Positions 16,207-22,977 of a stretch of 22,977 nt of DNA are shown here, piece after piece. The DNA is taken from the NCBI GenBank assembly GCA_002887195.1, contig PJAB01000623.1, positions 1 to 22,977 of the forward strand, written 5' to 3'. This DNA is from Chrysochromulina parva (lineage: Eukaryota; Haptophyta; Prymnesiales; Chrysochromulinaceae). Under the pieces are notes generated by a model. The model was not told the DNA's origin, did no database searches, and worked only from the letters and a program-made list of their open reading frames with translations. How positions within the stretch are numbered: the first letter of the stretch is position 1; the number at the start of each line of letters is the position of its first letter. Both the position numbers and the translations under genes were made by a program.

Positions 16207-17166
16207 TCACCTGATCGCGAATCGCGACTCCGCCTCTGCGCCCTCGTGCTCACCAGGATCGACAACTTCGTCACTGGCGGCTAACAGCTTGGACTCAGGC
16301 TGCTGCGCCCAAAAGGATAGGCTCAGGCTGCGCTCGCCCGACGGCGTGCGCACATCGTGCCACCAGCCGCAGGGCAGGTACAGCGCGTCACCCGCGCGCA
16401 GCTCCACGTGCAGTGCGAGCGCCGACGCCTCAGCCAGGAGCGGGAACGCGGCGTGCGCCTCGGCCGACAGAACATCGTCGACTTGGCTGAAGAGTGAGCT
16501 GCCGCCGCCGCCCGCATAGAGCAGCGGCGTGTGCGCCGGATGCCAGAGTGCGATGCGCTTGCGCCCACGCACGAGGCACAGCACGTTCTCAAGGCAGTCG
16601 AAGTGCAGCGGCGAGCGCGCTCCACAGCCGATGTACATGGATGGTGCGTTGCGCCAGATCGGGCCGAGGGCCTCGAGGCACGCGGGCGCCGGCCGCGTCT
16701 CGGCAAAGAGCGCGGGCAGGTGCGTGCGCAGCCGCAGCTGCGCCGCGTAGACGGGTGCGTTCGAGCCGTGCGCCTCTGCATCCGCGAGCACGTCGAGCAG
16801 GTCGCCCAGCGGGACCATGCTTGGCTCCGTGGCGTACATGCCTGTGCGAGATGGATCGCCAACGCGGCCATCTGGCGCCTCGACGGAACGCACGGGTACG
16901 CTCGCCGTCGCGCACGTCGCCCGCAAATGCGCGTCGTCCCACAAGCGCACGGGCGCCCACTCTGCCAGCACCTTGCGCAGCACGCAGGGATGATTGCGCT
17001 CAACGTACGGCCGCAAGACGGTGGCCAATTCATCCTCGGACGGCTGGAGCTCATCGAGCGCGGTCGGTGGCTTGGACGGTGCGGTCTCAAAGTGCTTAGG
17101 CGCGAGTCCCGCCGCTTGAAGCAACGATCGCGGCGAGAGCGTCGGAAACTCGGCCTTGGTTTCCAT
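16207..17166 (-). CDS. JmjC/cupin-type Fe(II)/2-oxoglutarate oxygenase
   Basis: The ATG at 17164-17166 starts a 319-residue protein. A JmjC (cupin-8) fold is indicated by SPLHFDCLENVLCLVRGRKRIALW at residues of about 185-208. That segment contains the iron ligands His188 and Asp190 and a probable 2-oxoglutarate-binding Lys203. The distal ligand His270 lies in GDALYLPCGWWHDV. The N-terminal part has the HPCVLRKVLAEWAPVRLW segment common to JmjC hydroxylases, where a first helix and strand precede the barrel. Size and motifs resemble the small hydroxylases of the JMJD7/TYW5/HSPBAP1 group rather than large histone demethylases. The substrate (protein side chain or tRNA base) cannot be assigned. 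No targeting peptide is obvious. It converges with the nucleotidyltransferase fusion. Confidence 0.9.
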   Translation of the reverse strand: METKAEFPTLSPRSLLQAAGLAPKHFETAPSKPPTALDELQPSEDELATVLRPYVERNHPCVLRKVLAEWAPVRLWDDAHLRATCATASVPVRSVEAPDGRVGDPSRTGMYATEPSMVPLGDLLDVLADAEAHGSNAPVYAAQLRLRTHLPALFAETRPAPACLEALGPIWRNAPSMYIGCGARSPLHFDCLENVLCLVRGRKRIALWHPAHTPLLYAGGGGSSLFSQVDDVLSAEAHAAFPLLAEASALALHVELRAGDALYLPCGWWHDVRTPSGERSLSLSFWAQQPESKLLAASDEVVDPGEHEGAEAESRFAIR

Positions 17167-17334
17167 CAAAAGAAACTCATGTGCACCACAACACCGGTTT
17201 CGCGTCAGTCGTGTTAACGTTCACACCCTCACGTACGCGTACGAACGTACTTCCGCCGGGAATGAGCTTCGTGAATGCGCGCGAGTGCATGCAGCGTGAG
17301 CACATGTATGACAAACTTATGTACATGCATGGAC
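17167..17334. other. spacer upstream of the JmjC gene
   Basis: This 168-bp spacer lies between the JmjC start and the stop of the next minus-strand gene. It must contain the JmjC promoter and the 3' end of its upstream neighbour. It may also hold a terminal exon of that neighbour. CGTACG-type palindromic words (ACGTACGCGTACGAACGTAC, 17231-17250) are visible. Confidence 0.4.
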
Positions 17335-18396
17335 TCACCAGTTGTCCACGTGAGCCTCAAGGAACTCAACCGCCAGTGCGACAGTGTACTCGGCGAACGA
17401 GCCGAGCTGAACGATTGAGTTGTGCCCGGCGCAGAATGATTTGTAGTTCGACCTTTCCGCAGTGAAGTACGCGCCGCCACGCGGGTCGGCCGTTGCCGTC
17501 GAGGCTGGCTGCGGTGGCGTCGTCCCAACCGGTACCGGTGCGAGCTTCACGGCCGCTGCCGGTGCGGGCTTGGCGGCTGCGCGCTCAGCCGCCTCCGCCG
17601 CTCGCGCGCGCTCAGCCTCCGCCGCCTTCGCCGCCGCCTTCGCCGCCGCCTCCGCCCTCGCACGCTCCGCCTCCGCCCAAAGGCCCGCCTTCGACGCCGC
17701 CGCCTTCGCCGCCTCCGCCTTAGCCGCCGTCGCCCTCGCCTCCGCCACCGCCCTCGCGCGCTCAGCCTCCGCCGCCTTCGCCGCCTCCGCATGCGCAGCC
17801 GCCGCCTTCGCCTTCGCCGCCTTCGCCTCCGGCTCCGCCCTCGCGCGCTCAGCCTCAGCCGCCTTCGCCTTCGCCCCCTCCACCGCCGAGGTCTTGCCAC
17901 GCAACGCCTCCGCTGCCGGTATGGCAGCCAGTGCAGGCGTCACGGCTGCCGGTGCGGGTTTGGCATCCGCTGAAGGTGCAAGCTTCGCGGCCGGTGCGGA
18001 TTTGGCAGCCGCTGCCGGTGCGGGTTTGGAGATCGTTGCCGGTGCGGGTTTGGAGGTCGTTGCCTGTGCGGGTTTCGCCCTCAAGCTCGACCACGTAGCG
18101 TTGGAAACCCCCGTCGATGCCAGTGCCGCGTCCACCTTCTGGCACGCGAGGATGCAGACTGTGTGCATGAAGGCAGGATTGGCCACGCATTCGCCTGCCG
18201 CCGCCCACGTGGCGCAAGCCTGGGCTGGCCGAGGCCCACTAGGCGCTGACGCCGCCGCCGCGTTCGCCGCCGCATTCGCCGCCACGTCCGCCGCCGCGTA
18301 CGCCACCGAGCCTGGAGCCGCAGCTGCCGCCGCTACCACCGCCTTGCTCCTCGAGATGGAGCTCGAGGCCGCCCGGGAGTATGCGGAGCGAAGCAT
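17335..18396 (-). CDS. Ala-rich protein with partial ShKT module and AEAERARA repeats
   Basis: The ATG at 18394-18396 gives 353 residues ending at TGA 17335-17337. Residues of about 60-86 carry CATWAAAGECVANPAFMHTVC and a further Cys85. That is the core of an ShKT-type module (WAxxGECxxNPxxM), a small disulfide fold common in secreted or surface proteins. Only four Cys are present (61, 70, 81, 85); the outer pair of the usual six is missing. The middle holds (KPAPAA)-like repeats and then a long Ala/Glu/Arg/Lys coiled-coil-like stretch with repeated AEAERARA words, resembling bacterial TolA-like linkers by composition only. The last 60 residues are less repetitive (GGAYFTAERSNYKSFCAGH). The leader is Ala-rich but not a convincing signal peptide. 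The stop overlaps a consensus donor (GTGAGT), so another exon may follow. Confidence 0.68.
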   Translation of the reverse strand: MLRSAYSRAASSSISRSKAVVAAAAAAPGSVAYAAADVAANAAANAAAASAPSGPRPAQACATWAAAGECVANPAFMHTVCILACQKVDAALASTGVSNATWSSLRAKPAQATTSKPAPATISKPAPAAAAKSAPAAKLAPSADAKPAPAAVTPALAAIPAAEALRGKTSAVEGAKAKAAEAERARAEPEAKAAKAKAAAAHAEAAKAAEAERARAVAEARATAAKAEAAKAAASKAGLWAEAERARAEAAAKAAAKAAEAERARAAEAAERAAAKPAPAAAVKLAPVPVGTTPPQPASTATADPRGGAYFTAERSNYKSFCAGHNSIVQLGSFAEYTVALAVEFLEAHVDNW

Positions 18397-18585
18397 GGCC
18401 ACCTGATGAGGGAGGCAATCAGAGGGCATCAGAGGTCATCAGAGGCAATCAGAGGTCATCTTGAGCATGGCCACCTGATGAGGGAGGCAATCAGTTGCCA
18501 TCAGATGGAAATCGTATGGCTATCAGAGGCAATCATAGATCATCAAAGGCAGATCAGAAGCAATCAGAGGCGGGCATGGCCACCT
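18392..18585. repeat. degenerate 10-bp minisatellite with 31-bp direct duplication
   Basis: A 31-bp segment starting AGCATGGCCACC is identical at 18392-18422 and 18464-18494, and a 12-bp remnant recurs at 18574-18585. Between the copies, four 10-mers of the form AGAGGYCATC or AGAGGCAATC run at 18421-18460, and decayed copies continue to about 18570. The array spans the short gap between two minus-strand genes. It overlaps the start codon of the downstream gene and the last codons of the upstream gene. Confidence 0.9.
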
Positions 18586-21500
18586 CAGCCTCGAGCTGCT
18601 CGCTGCGCTCTTGTGCCATGCGAGGCTGTGGTCGCGGCTCGTGTCCCGGCTCCTCTGAGAGCTCCAAAAAGCTCGCCATGCCGAGCCTGCGCTGGGGCTC
18701 GCGCTCATACAGCAGAGCTCGCGGCTCCTCTGAGAGCTCCAAAAAGCTCGCCATGCCTAAGTTGGGTTGCGCATTCGCGAGCTCGAGCTTGAGCTTCGCC
18801 GCCGACGCCGCCGCAGCCCCCTTGAGCTCGTAAAACTCGTGCTCCTTGAGCTCGAGCTGGGACTTGAGCTCGTTGAGCCGCTTCAGCTCGTCCAACTCTT
18901 TATTGATAGCCGCGTAACGAGCCTTTCTCTCAGCTTCTGTCGGCGTGTCGGCTGGAGGTCCATGGTACGCGCCAAAGTCCGCAGGATTGGTACGCATCTC
19001 GAGGCTCGGCGTGTCGGCTGGAGGCCCATGGTACGCGATTGGAGGCTCGGCATCCGCGACGTCCTCCGAAAGAGGAGGGCCATGGTATGCGATTGGAGGC
19101 TCGGCATCCGCGATCTCGTTCTTATCCTCAGCCGACGCCCGAGCCGCTGGGGCCTCTGGGGCCGCAGTGCTTGCTTCATACAATGCCTCATTGAGGATCT
19201 TGCGCACCATCTCTTTGGACATCTGCGCAGCTCCTGGGATCTCATCAGCTGGGATCTCATCAGCTGGGATCTCATCAGCTGGGAGTTCCTCTGCAATTGG
19301 GATCTCCTCTGCAGCTCCTGGGATCTCCTTTGCACTTGGGATCTCCCCTGCAGCTCCTGGGATCTCCTCGGCAGCTCCTGGGATCTCCTCGGCATCTCCT
19401 GGGATCTCCTTTGCATCTGGAGGTGTGGGCTTCTTCCAGGAGGAGACGCCCGTCTTGGCATTGTAATAGTACGTTCGGCCATCAGGCGCCGTGTAAGAGG
19501 CCCAGTCGGGGAAACCATCGACAGGATTGCCGCTCACGAACGGCGAAGGATTCGAGCGGACATCGCCCGAGGCTGGGATCTCCTCTGCAGCTCCTGGGAT
19601 CTCCTCTGCAGTTGGGATCTTCTCCGCAGCTCCTAGGATCTCCTCTGCAGCTCCTGGGATCTCCCCTGCAGCTCCTGAGATCTCCTCTGCAGCTCCTGGG
19701 ATCTCCCCTGCAGCTCCTGGGATCTCCCCTGCAGCTGGGGTGTTCACTCCTTCCGGCGCTGCGTCGAAAGGAGAGGTCTCCTCCAGAGAAGTCTCCTTTT
19801 GAGAAGTCTCATCGTCCAGAGTCTCCTCTTGGGACACCTTCTCCGATGCAAGCGGCGGTGGCGATGGCGGCGGTGGCGACGGCGGCAGTGGCGACGGCGG
19901 AGGTGGCGATGGCGGCGGCGACGGCGGCGGCGGCGGCAATGGCGGCGACGGCGACGGCGATGGCGGCGAGGGTGGGTTGAGCGGCCCGCATGTGTCTTCG
20001 TCGGGGAGCAGGCAGCATGCACAGTTCTTGCACGGGGCAAAGGTGCACTTGAGTTCTGCTGGGGCTGTGTGTATCGAGCACCACGGCATGCATGGTGACG
20101 GCGGTGGCGATGGTGGTGGAGACGGCGGCGGCGGCGGCGATGGTGGCGACGGCAACGGCGATGGCGCGGGCGAGGGCGGTGGTGGGGGCGGTGGGGGCGG
20201 CGGCGGCGGCGGCGAGGGTGGCGGCGGCGAGGGTGGCGGCGGCGGCGGTTGGTGGCTGGGTGGCGGCGAGGGCGGCGGCGGCGACGGCGGTGACGGTGGT
20301 GGCGACGGCGGCGGCGGTGGCGAGGGCGAGGGTGGTGGTGAGGGCGGCATGCATGTGCCAAGGAGGATGCAGCACTCATCACAGCTTTTGCACGGGGCAA
20401 ACGTGCACTTAACCTCTGCTGGCGCTGTGTGTATCGAGCACCACGCCTCGCATGGTCGCGGGGGCGGTGAGGGTGACGGTGAGGGCGGCGGCGGCGGCGA
20501 CGGCGGCGACGGCGGCGGTGGCGGCGGTGACACCAGCAGAGCTGGAAGCGGCGGCAGTAGTAGCGGCTCCATTTGCAGCGTATTCGGAGGTGGGGCATAC
20601 CTCAAACGAGATGCCGGTGGCGAAGCAGGCAATGGCATGGCCTGCGAGGCAGCCGGCGGCGGCGGGCGGGCGTATACCGACGACGGCGCGTGCGAGGTAG
20701 CAGGGCGAGCGCCCACCGCCGGAGCGTCGGTGTCGCCGTCGCTGTCAGCTGTCGATCCTGGCACCAGCAGGACCTTCATGCAGACATCCTCCTTGTCGAT
20801 GGAGAGCGACCACTCGCTTGCAAAGATAGTCGCAGCACACTCAGAGACGCTCGGCCCGTCATAATCATCCTGCCACGCCTGCCGCACCATCGCGCCCGCG
20901 AGCCACGTACGTTCGAGAGTGAACTTGTGCTTGTACCCGCGCAGCGCCGGCCGAGGAAGGAGCATCATGAGGTCGGGCGGCAGCGAGGACACCGTCTCTG
21001 GCTTATTGATCTGCCCCGCGTAGAAGTAGGACTGCATGCTCGCGGGCGCTAGATCGATGGCGAGATCGATGAAGCCGGCAGCAAAAGGCATGATCGGAGC
21101 CATCACGTACCGCACGATGCCCTCCGAGAACTCGAACCCCGTGGAAAGCTCGAGGTCGTCTTCGGACGAGGCCGGGATTGGGCCGCACTCGGACCCATCG
21201 AAGCTCAGCACGATGATGTTGCGGTACTTGGGAAGGTATTGCTTGCGGAACTGGAGCGCCACGAGACGTCCTCGCGAGTGGGCGGCCAGAATGGCGACGC
21301 GCGTCAGAGGATACTCGTCACCGAATTCGGCGTCGAGGATTGTCTGCACATCAGCCGCGTCGGCCTTGAAGCCAAAGTCGGCGCTCGCATTGTGCCGCGA
21401 CGGGGAGGTCGACCATCCCATTCCGCGTGGGTCGTACCGGCAGGTGCGCGTAAAGTCTCGTGCCAGCCCCTCCTGAAGGAACTGGTATGTGTCCGACGTT

Positions 21501-22570
21501 TGGCCGAAGCCGTTGACAACGAGCGCGATCGCACCATGGCGAACCTCGCCCTCGCACCGGTATGAGAGGCACACGCCATCGGCGCCGCATGCGACCGAAG
21601 CGTCTCCTAGGTCGTGCCCGTTGATCGAGAGCGCGTACACGAGCGTCTGACTCGAGTCGTAGCACGAGACGAGCGCGAAGAGTACCGAGGGCAGTCCGAT
21701 TAGCGCGAAGCACAGCCAGCACGAGCAGCGCACTGTGCACCGGGCGCAGCTCTTGAAGCACATCTCGCGGCTCTGGCAGGGGAACGTCGCCTCGACGCAC
21801 GTGGTGCTCTCGAGTCCCTCGCGGTCCTGATGGCACGAGCTGCATTCGAGGTACTGCAGGTAGGCGAGAAACGTGGCAGCGAGCAGCGAAAACACCAGGT
21901 TGAAGGCGTACTCCTCGATGAAACCGGCGCTCCTTGACATCTCGACCGCTGAGGATCCCGCCTCAAGCAAGGCAGCGACGAGCCATACACAGCTGAAGAG
22001 GCGCACGATCCACGACGGGAGCACGTCGGGCTTCTTGCCGGCATGCATCCGCTGCAAGCTCGACACGATGATGCCGCACGTGACGGTGCTCACTAGGAGC
22101 CAGCCGATGCAGTTGGCCGTGCCCAGCCAGGACGCGAGGCCATACATCACGAGCAAGCCGGCGATGAGCACGGGCAGCAGCAGCGAACAGAAGAGCGTCT
22201 GGCACCTGCGCATCACGCCGCGCCCACCACGAGTGCGCAATGCGGGCCGTAGTCGCTCAGGCTTCGGCTGGGCCGTCGTGCCCGTGCGCACGGGTAAGCC
22301 GTCCATAACACCCGGCTTCGACCTTCGTGACAGCTGCCCCTTGGAGTTCAGAACGAGCTTCCCCTCGAGGGCCTTGTCCTGCTGCTTGGCGAGATGCAAG
22401 GAGTCCCTTTGTAGAGCTCGTGCCTCCAATGAGTCCTCAACCTCGTTGAAGTCGGCAAAACCATTGCCGATGAAGATGCTGAAGAAGCGGTCTTCCATGG
22501 GTGTGTGATCTCTGCCAGCTTCATCGTCGCTTGTTTCTACTGCCTCGGTCGCCTCCATCGAGGGAGCCAT
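18554..22570 (-). CDS. membrane protein with alpha/beta hydrolase, Ser-Pro-rich, Cys-module, WW and coiled-coil parts
   Basis: The first in-frame ATG (22568-22570) gives 1338 residues without introns. An acidic N-terminus precedes about five hydrophobic segments (residues about 125-148, 152-171, 190-206, 222-242, 285-304). A Cys-rich stretch (243-288) lies between the last two. Residues of about 310-615 are an alpha/beta hydrolase, with VNGFGQTSDTY, DPRGMGWS and nucleophile elbow AHSRG (Ser432). I see no convincing catalytic His before the domain gives way to proline-rich sequence. Residues of about 680-907 are Ser-Pro-rich, extensin-like, and contain two Cys modules (707-736, 827-861). EEIPGAA repeats (949-1000, 1054-1115) flank a WW domain (1018-1050; Trp1023 and Trp1045 around TYYYNAKTG). 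YHGPP repeats, a Lys/Glu/Leu coiled coil (about 1210-1265) and two LGMASFLELSEEP repeats finish it. A surface or wall-associated role fits the Ser-Pro part, whereas WW domains are usually intracellular. Overall function is unknown. Confidence 0.88.
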   Translation of the reverse strand: MAPSMEATEAVETSDDEAGRDHTPMEDRFFSIFIGNGFADFNEVEDSLEARALQRDSLHLAKQQDKALEGKLVLNSKGQLSRRSKPGVMDGLPVRTGTTAQPKPERLRPALRTRGGRGVMRRCQTLFCSLLLPVLIAGLLVMYGLASWLGTANCIGWLLVSTVTCGIIVSSLQRMHAGKKPDVLPSWIVRLFSCVWLVAALLEAGSSAVEMSRSAGFIEEYAFNLVFSLLAATFLAYLQYLECSSCHQDREGLESTTCVEATFPCQSREMCFKSCARCTVRCSCWLCFALIGLPSVLFALVSCYDSSQTLVYALSINGHDLGDASVACGADGVCLSYRCEGEVRHGAIALVVNGFGQTSDTYQFLQEGLARDFTRTCRYDPRGMGWSTSPSRHNASADFGFKADAADVQTILDAEFGDEYPLTRVAILAAHSRGRLVALQFRKQYLPKYRNIIVLSFDGSECGPIPASSEDDLELSTGFEFSEGIVRYVMAPIMPFAAGFIDLAIDLAPASMQSYFYAGQINKPETVSSLPPDLMMLLPRPALRGYKHKFTLERTWLAGAMVRQAWQDDYDGPSVSECAATIFASEWSLSIDKEDVCMKVLLVPGSTADSDGDTDAPAVGARPATSHAPSSVYARPPPPAASQAMPLPASPPASRLRYAPPPNTLQMEPLLLPPLPALLVSPPPPPPSPPSPPPPPSPSPSPPPRPCEAWCSIHTAPAEVKCTFAPCKSCDECCILLGTCMPPSPPPSPSPPPPPSPPPSPPSPPPPSPPPSHQPPPPPPSPPPPSPPPPPPPPPPPPPSPAPSPLPSPPSPPPPPSPPPSPPPSPCMPWCSIHTAPAELKCTFAPCKNCACCLLPDEDTCGPLNPPSPPSPSPSPPLPPPPPSPPPSPPPPSPLPPSPPPPSPPPLASEKVSQEETLDDETSQKETSLEETSPFDAAPEGVNTPAAGEIPGAAGEIPGAAEEISGAAGEIPGAAEEILGAAEKIPTAEEIPGAAEEIPASGDVRSNPSPFVSGNPVDGFPDWASYTAPDGRTYYYNAKTGVSSWKKPTPPDAKEIPGDAEEIPGAAEEIPGAAGEIPSAKEIPGAAEEIPIAEELPADEIPADEIPADEIPGAAQMSKEMVRKILNEALYEASTAAPEAPAARASAEDKNEIADAEPPIAYHGPPLSEDVADAEPPIAYHGPPADTPSLEMRTNPADFGAYHGPPADTPTEAERKARYAAINKELDELKRLNELKSQLELKEHEFYELKGAAAASAAKLKLELANAQPNLGMASFLELSEEPRALLYEREPQRRLGMASFLELSEEPGHEPRPQPRMAQERSEQLEAEVAMPASDCF
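18647..18760 (-). repeat. duplicated 39-bp unit coding LGMASFLELSEEP
   Basis: The same 13-residue segment is encoded at 18722-18760 and 18647-18685, with near-identical bases, spaced by 12 codons. It is an internal duplication at the C-terminus of the hydrolase/WW protein. The hydrophobic-acidic pattern could be a short binding motif. Confidence 0.9.
18953..19105 (-). repeat. AYHGPP peptide repeats
   Basis: DAEPPIAYHGPP occurs twice and AYHGPPADTP occurs as a third related copy, giving three YHGPP words. The bases GGAGGTCCATGGTACGCG or close variants recur about every 56-64 bp. PPxY-like and PP motifs near a WW domain in the same chain could allow self-interaction; that is inference. Confidence 0.85.
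19226..19411 (-). repeat. EEIPGAA / ADEIP tandem repeats (C-terminal block)
   Basis: A 21-bp unit encoding Glu-Glu-Ile-Pro-Gly-Ala-Ala and shorter derivatives repeats downstream of the WW domain. It ends with three 15-bp units coding ADEIP at about 19236-19281. The same 21-bp unit is found on the other side of the WW domain. Confidence 0.92.
19421..19519 (-). other. WW domain within the large fusion protein
   Basis: The segment holds the two signature Trp residues spaced by 21 residues, a central Tyr triplet (TYYYN), a GRTYYYN strand and the closing SSWKKP. This is a standard WW domain, which binds proline-rich peptides. The same protein contains hundreds of proline-rich residues. Confidence 0.9.
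19571..19726 (-). repeat. EEIPGAA tandem repeats (N-terminal block)
   Basis: About eight copies of a 21-bp unit (EEIPGAA, GEIPGAA, EEISGAA, EEILGAA and similar) precede the WW domain. Bases are highly similar among copies, which suggests recent expansion by unequal exchange or slippage. Confidence 0.93.
20012..20092 (-). repeat. Cys module, copy 2
   Basis: The module has spacing C-x2-W-C, about nine residues, K-C, then C-x2-C-x-C-C. It shares most residues, and much of its DNA, with copy 1 at about 20367-20452, including CSIHTAPAE and KCTFAPCK. The pair is a recent internal duplication set between Ser-Pro tracts. Confidence 0.9.
20367..20452 (-). repeat. Cys module, copy 1
   Basis: It opens with C-x2-W-C, continues with SIHTAPAE and K-C, and closes with C-x2-C-x2-C-C. 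I recall the C-x2-W-C...KC...C-x2-C theme between Ser-Pro tracts in haptophyte and dinoflagellate surface proteins; no name can be given. It pairs with copy 2 at 20012-20092. Confidence 0.85.
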
Positions 22571-22669
22571 TGGCGCGACCCCCACAAAAGGCAAAAGCAC
22601 AAAAACCTAAATTTGGATCTGATCGACTAACATGCACGCCGTCACAGGAGTTTTAGTGAAAACAGCAGT

Positions 22670-22977
22670 ATGAATACGCCTCTCTCGCACGGGGAAACGC
22701 AAAGGCGTGGTGACAGAAATCTAGAAAAGTTTTTCTTTTGTCTCACCGGACCGTACCTAACGAGGCGGGCGACCATCGGGCGGCTAGAACCCCCCCTTGG
22801 CAGAGGGCGGATCGTTTGCGACCCCCCTACGAGCCACCCCCACAAGTATAACGGCCAATACGGCCCGGGGTTCATCAGACTGATGACACCCGGTGACACC
22901 TTACCCCCCCCCTCCCGACACATCGAACCCCCCTTTTCCGTAGGGGAAGTTCGGGAGGTTGTGGAAAAACCATCCAC
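22670..22977 (+). CDS. weakly supported reading frame, partial at right edge
   Basis: From the ATG at 22670 a plus-strand frame stays open for 102 codons to the window end. It begins MNTPLSHGETQRRG and includes KYNGQYGPGF and VGEVREVVEKPS. I do not recognise it. Its codons (AAT, AGA, CTA, TTT, TTA, GTA) are less GC-biased than those of every neighbour. The opposite strand over the same bases is also open, so coding status is uncertain. The stretch also has five C runs of five to nine bases, which might instead mark noncoding sequence. It is divergent from the hydrolase/WW gene with 99 bp between start codons. Confidence 0.22.
   Translation, partial: MNTPLSHGETQRRGDRNLEKFFFCLTGPYLTRRATIGRLEPPLGRGRIVCDPPTSHPHKYNGQYGPGFIRLMTPGDTLPPPSRHIEPPFSVGEVREVVEKPS

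Larger units (their letters stand above)
19850..20530 (-). repeat. extensin-like Ser-Pro tracts
   Basis: Low-complexity SPPP, SPPPP and long poly-Pro stretches are encoded by GGC/GGT-rich DNA on the plus strand. They are interrupted by the two Cys modules. In plants and algae such tracts are often hydroxylated and O-glycosylated when secreted. Mirror reading on the plus strand gives spurious Gly-rich frames. Confidence 0.95.

Noticed and set aside
17462..18406. 314-residue Ala-rich open frame on the plus strand
   Set aside because: It is the complement of the Ala-rich repeats of the minus-strand gene; only the minus reading has the ShKT core and a sensible non-repetitive tail.
19966..20864. 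Gly/Asp-rich plus-strand frames
   Set aside because: They mirror the extensin-like Ser-Pro tracts, and the minus frame is continuous with clear domains on both sides.
22642..22977. 111-residue minus frame entering from the right edge
   Set aside because: It begins only at the window edge with GTG, has no recognised motif, and competes with an equally open plus frame; not enough to call a gene.

Overview
This window looks like nuclear DNA of a GC-rich eukaryotic microalga, most likely a haptophyte or another alga with a red-lineage secondary plastid. The reasons are an eL29 ribosomal protein gene of eukaryotic type, long and almost intronless reading frames, one clear GT-AG intron, a predicted plastid leader with an AAF cleavage motif, and a protein joining Ser-Pro-rich stretches to small Cys modules (C-x2-W-C...KC...C-x2-C). 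I recall such modules from haptophyte and dinoflagellate proteins. The group assignment is inference. No prokaryotic operon, rRNA, tRNA or CRISPR was seen.

Layout. 1-455 (-): a Cys-rich reading frame that runs off the left edge. 456-2226: no convincing gene, but an AT-richer patch holds two oppositely oriented 11-bp minisatellite arrays. 2227-2412 (-): ribosomal protein eL29, head-to-head with an unrecognised 589-residue Gln/His-repeat and helical protein at 2697-4466 (+). 4467-5628: no gene seen. 5629-6126 (+): short predicted plastid-targeted protein. 6326-6865 (-): FKBP prolyl isomerase with a linker-histone-like winged helix, head-to-head with a mitochondrial AAA ATPase at 6999-8645 (+). 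9214-13359 (-): a 1381-residue TPR/RCC1/filamin/coiled-coil protein, head-to-head with a nucleotidyltransferase/HAD/aminoglycoside-kinase-like fusion at 13527-15924 (+, one intron). 16207-17166 (-): JmjC-type oxygenase. 17335-18396 (-): Ala-rich protein with a partial ShKT module. 18554-22570 (-): a 1338-residue fusion of membrane segments, alpha/beta hydrolase, Ser-Pro-rich tracts, Cys modules, a WW domain and a coiled coil. 22670-22977 (+): a weakly supported frame open at the right edge.

The genes do not form an obvious single pathway. Three pairs (eL29 with the Gln/His protein, FKBP with AAA, RCC1/filamin with nucleotidyltransferase) are divergent with 133-284 bp between start codons, so each pair probably shares a bidirectional promoter. 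The most unusual content is domain architecture: a three-domain sugar or choline activation-type enzyme whose HAD nucleophile is replaced, a TPR-RCC1-filamin fusion, a winged-helix FKBP, and the hydrolase/extensin/WW protein. Repeats also shape the window: a degenerate 10-bp minisatellite with a 31-bp duplication lies between the last two large minus-strand genes and extends into both.
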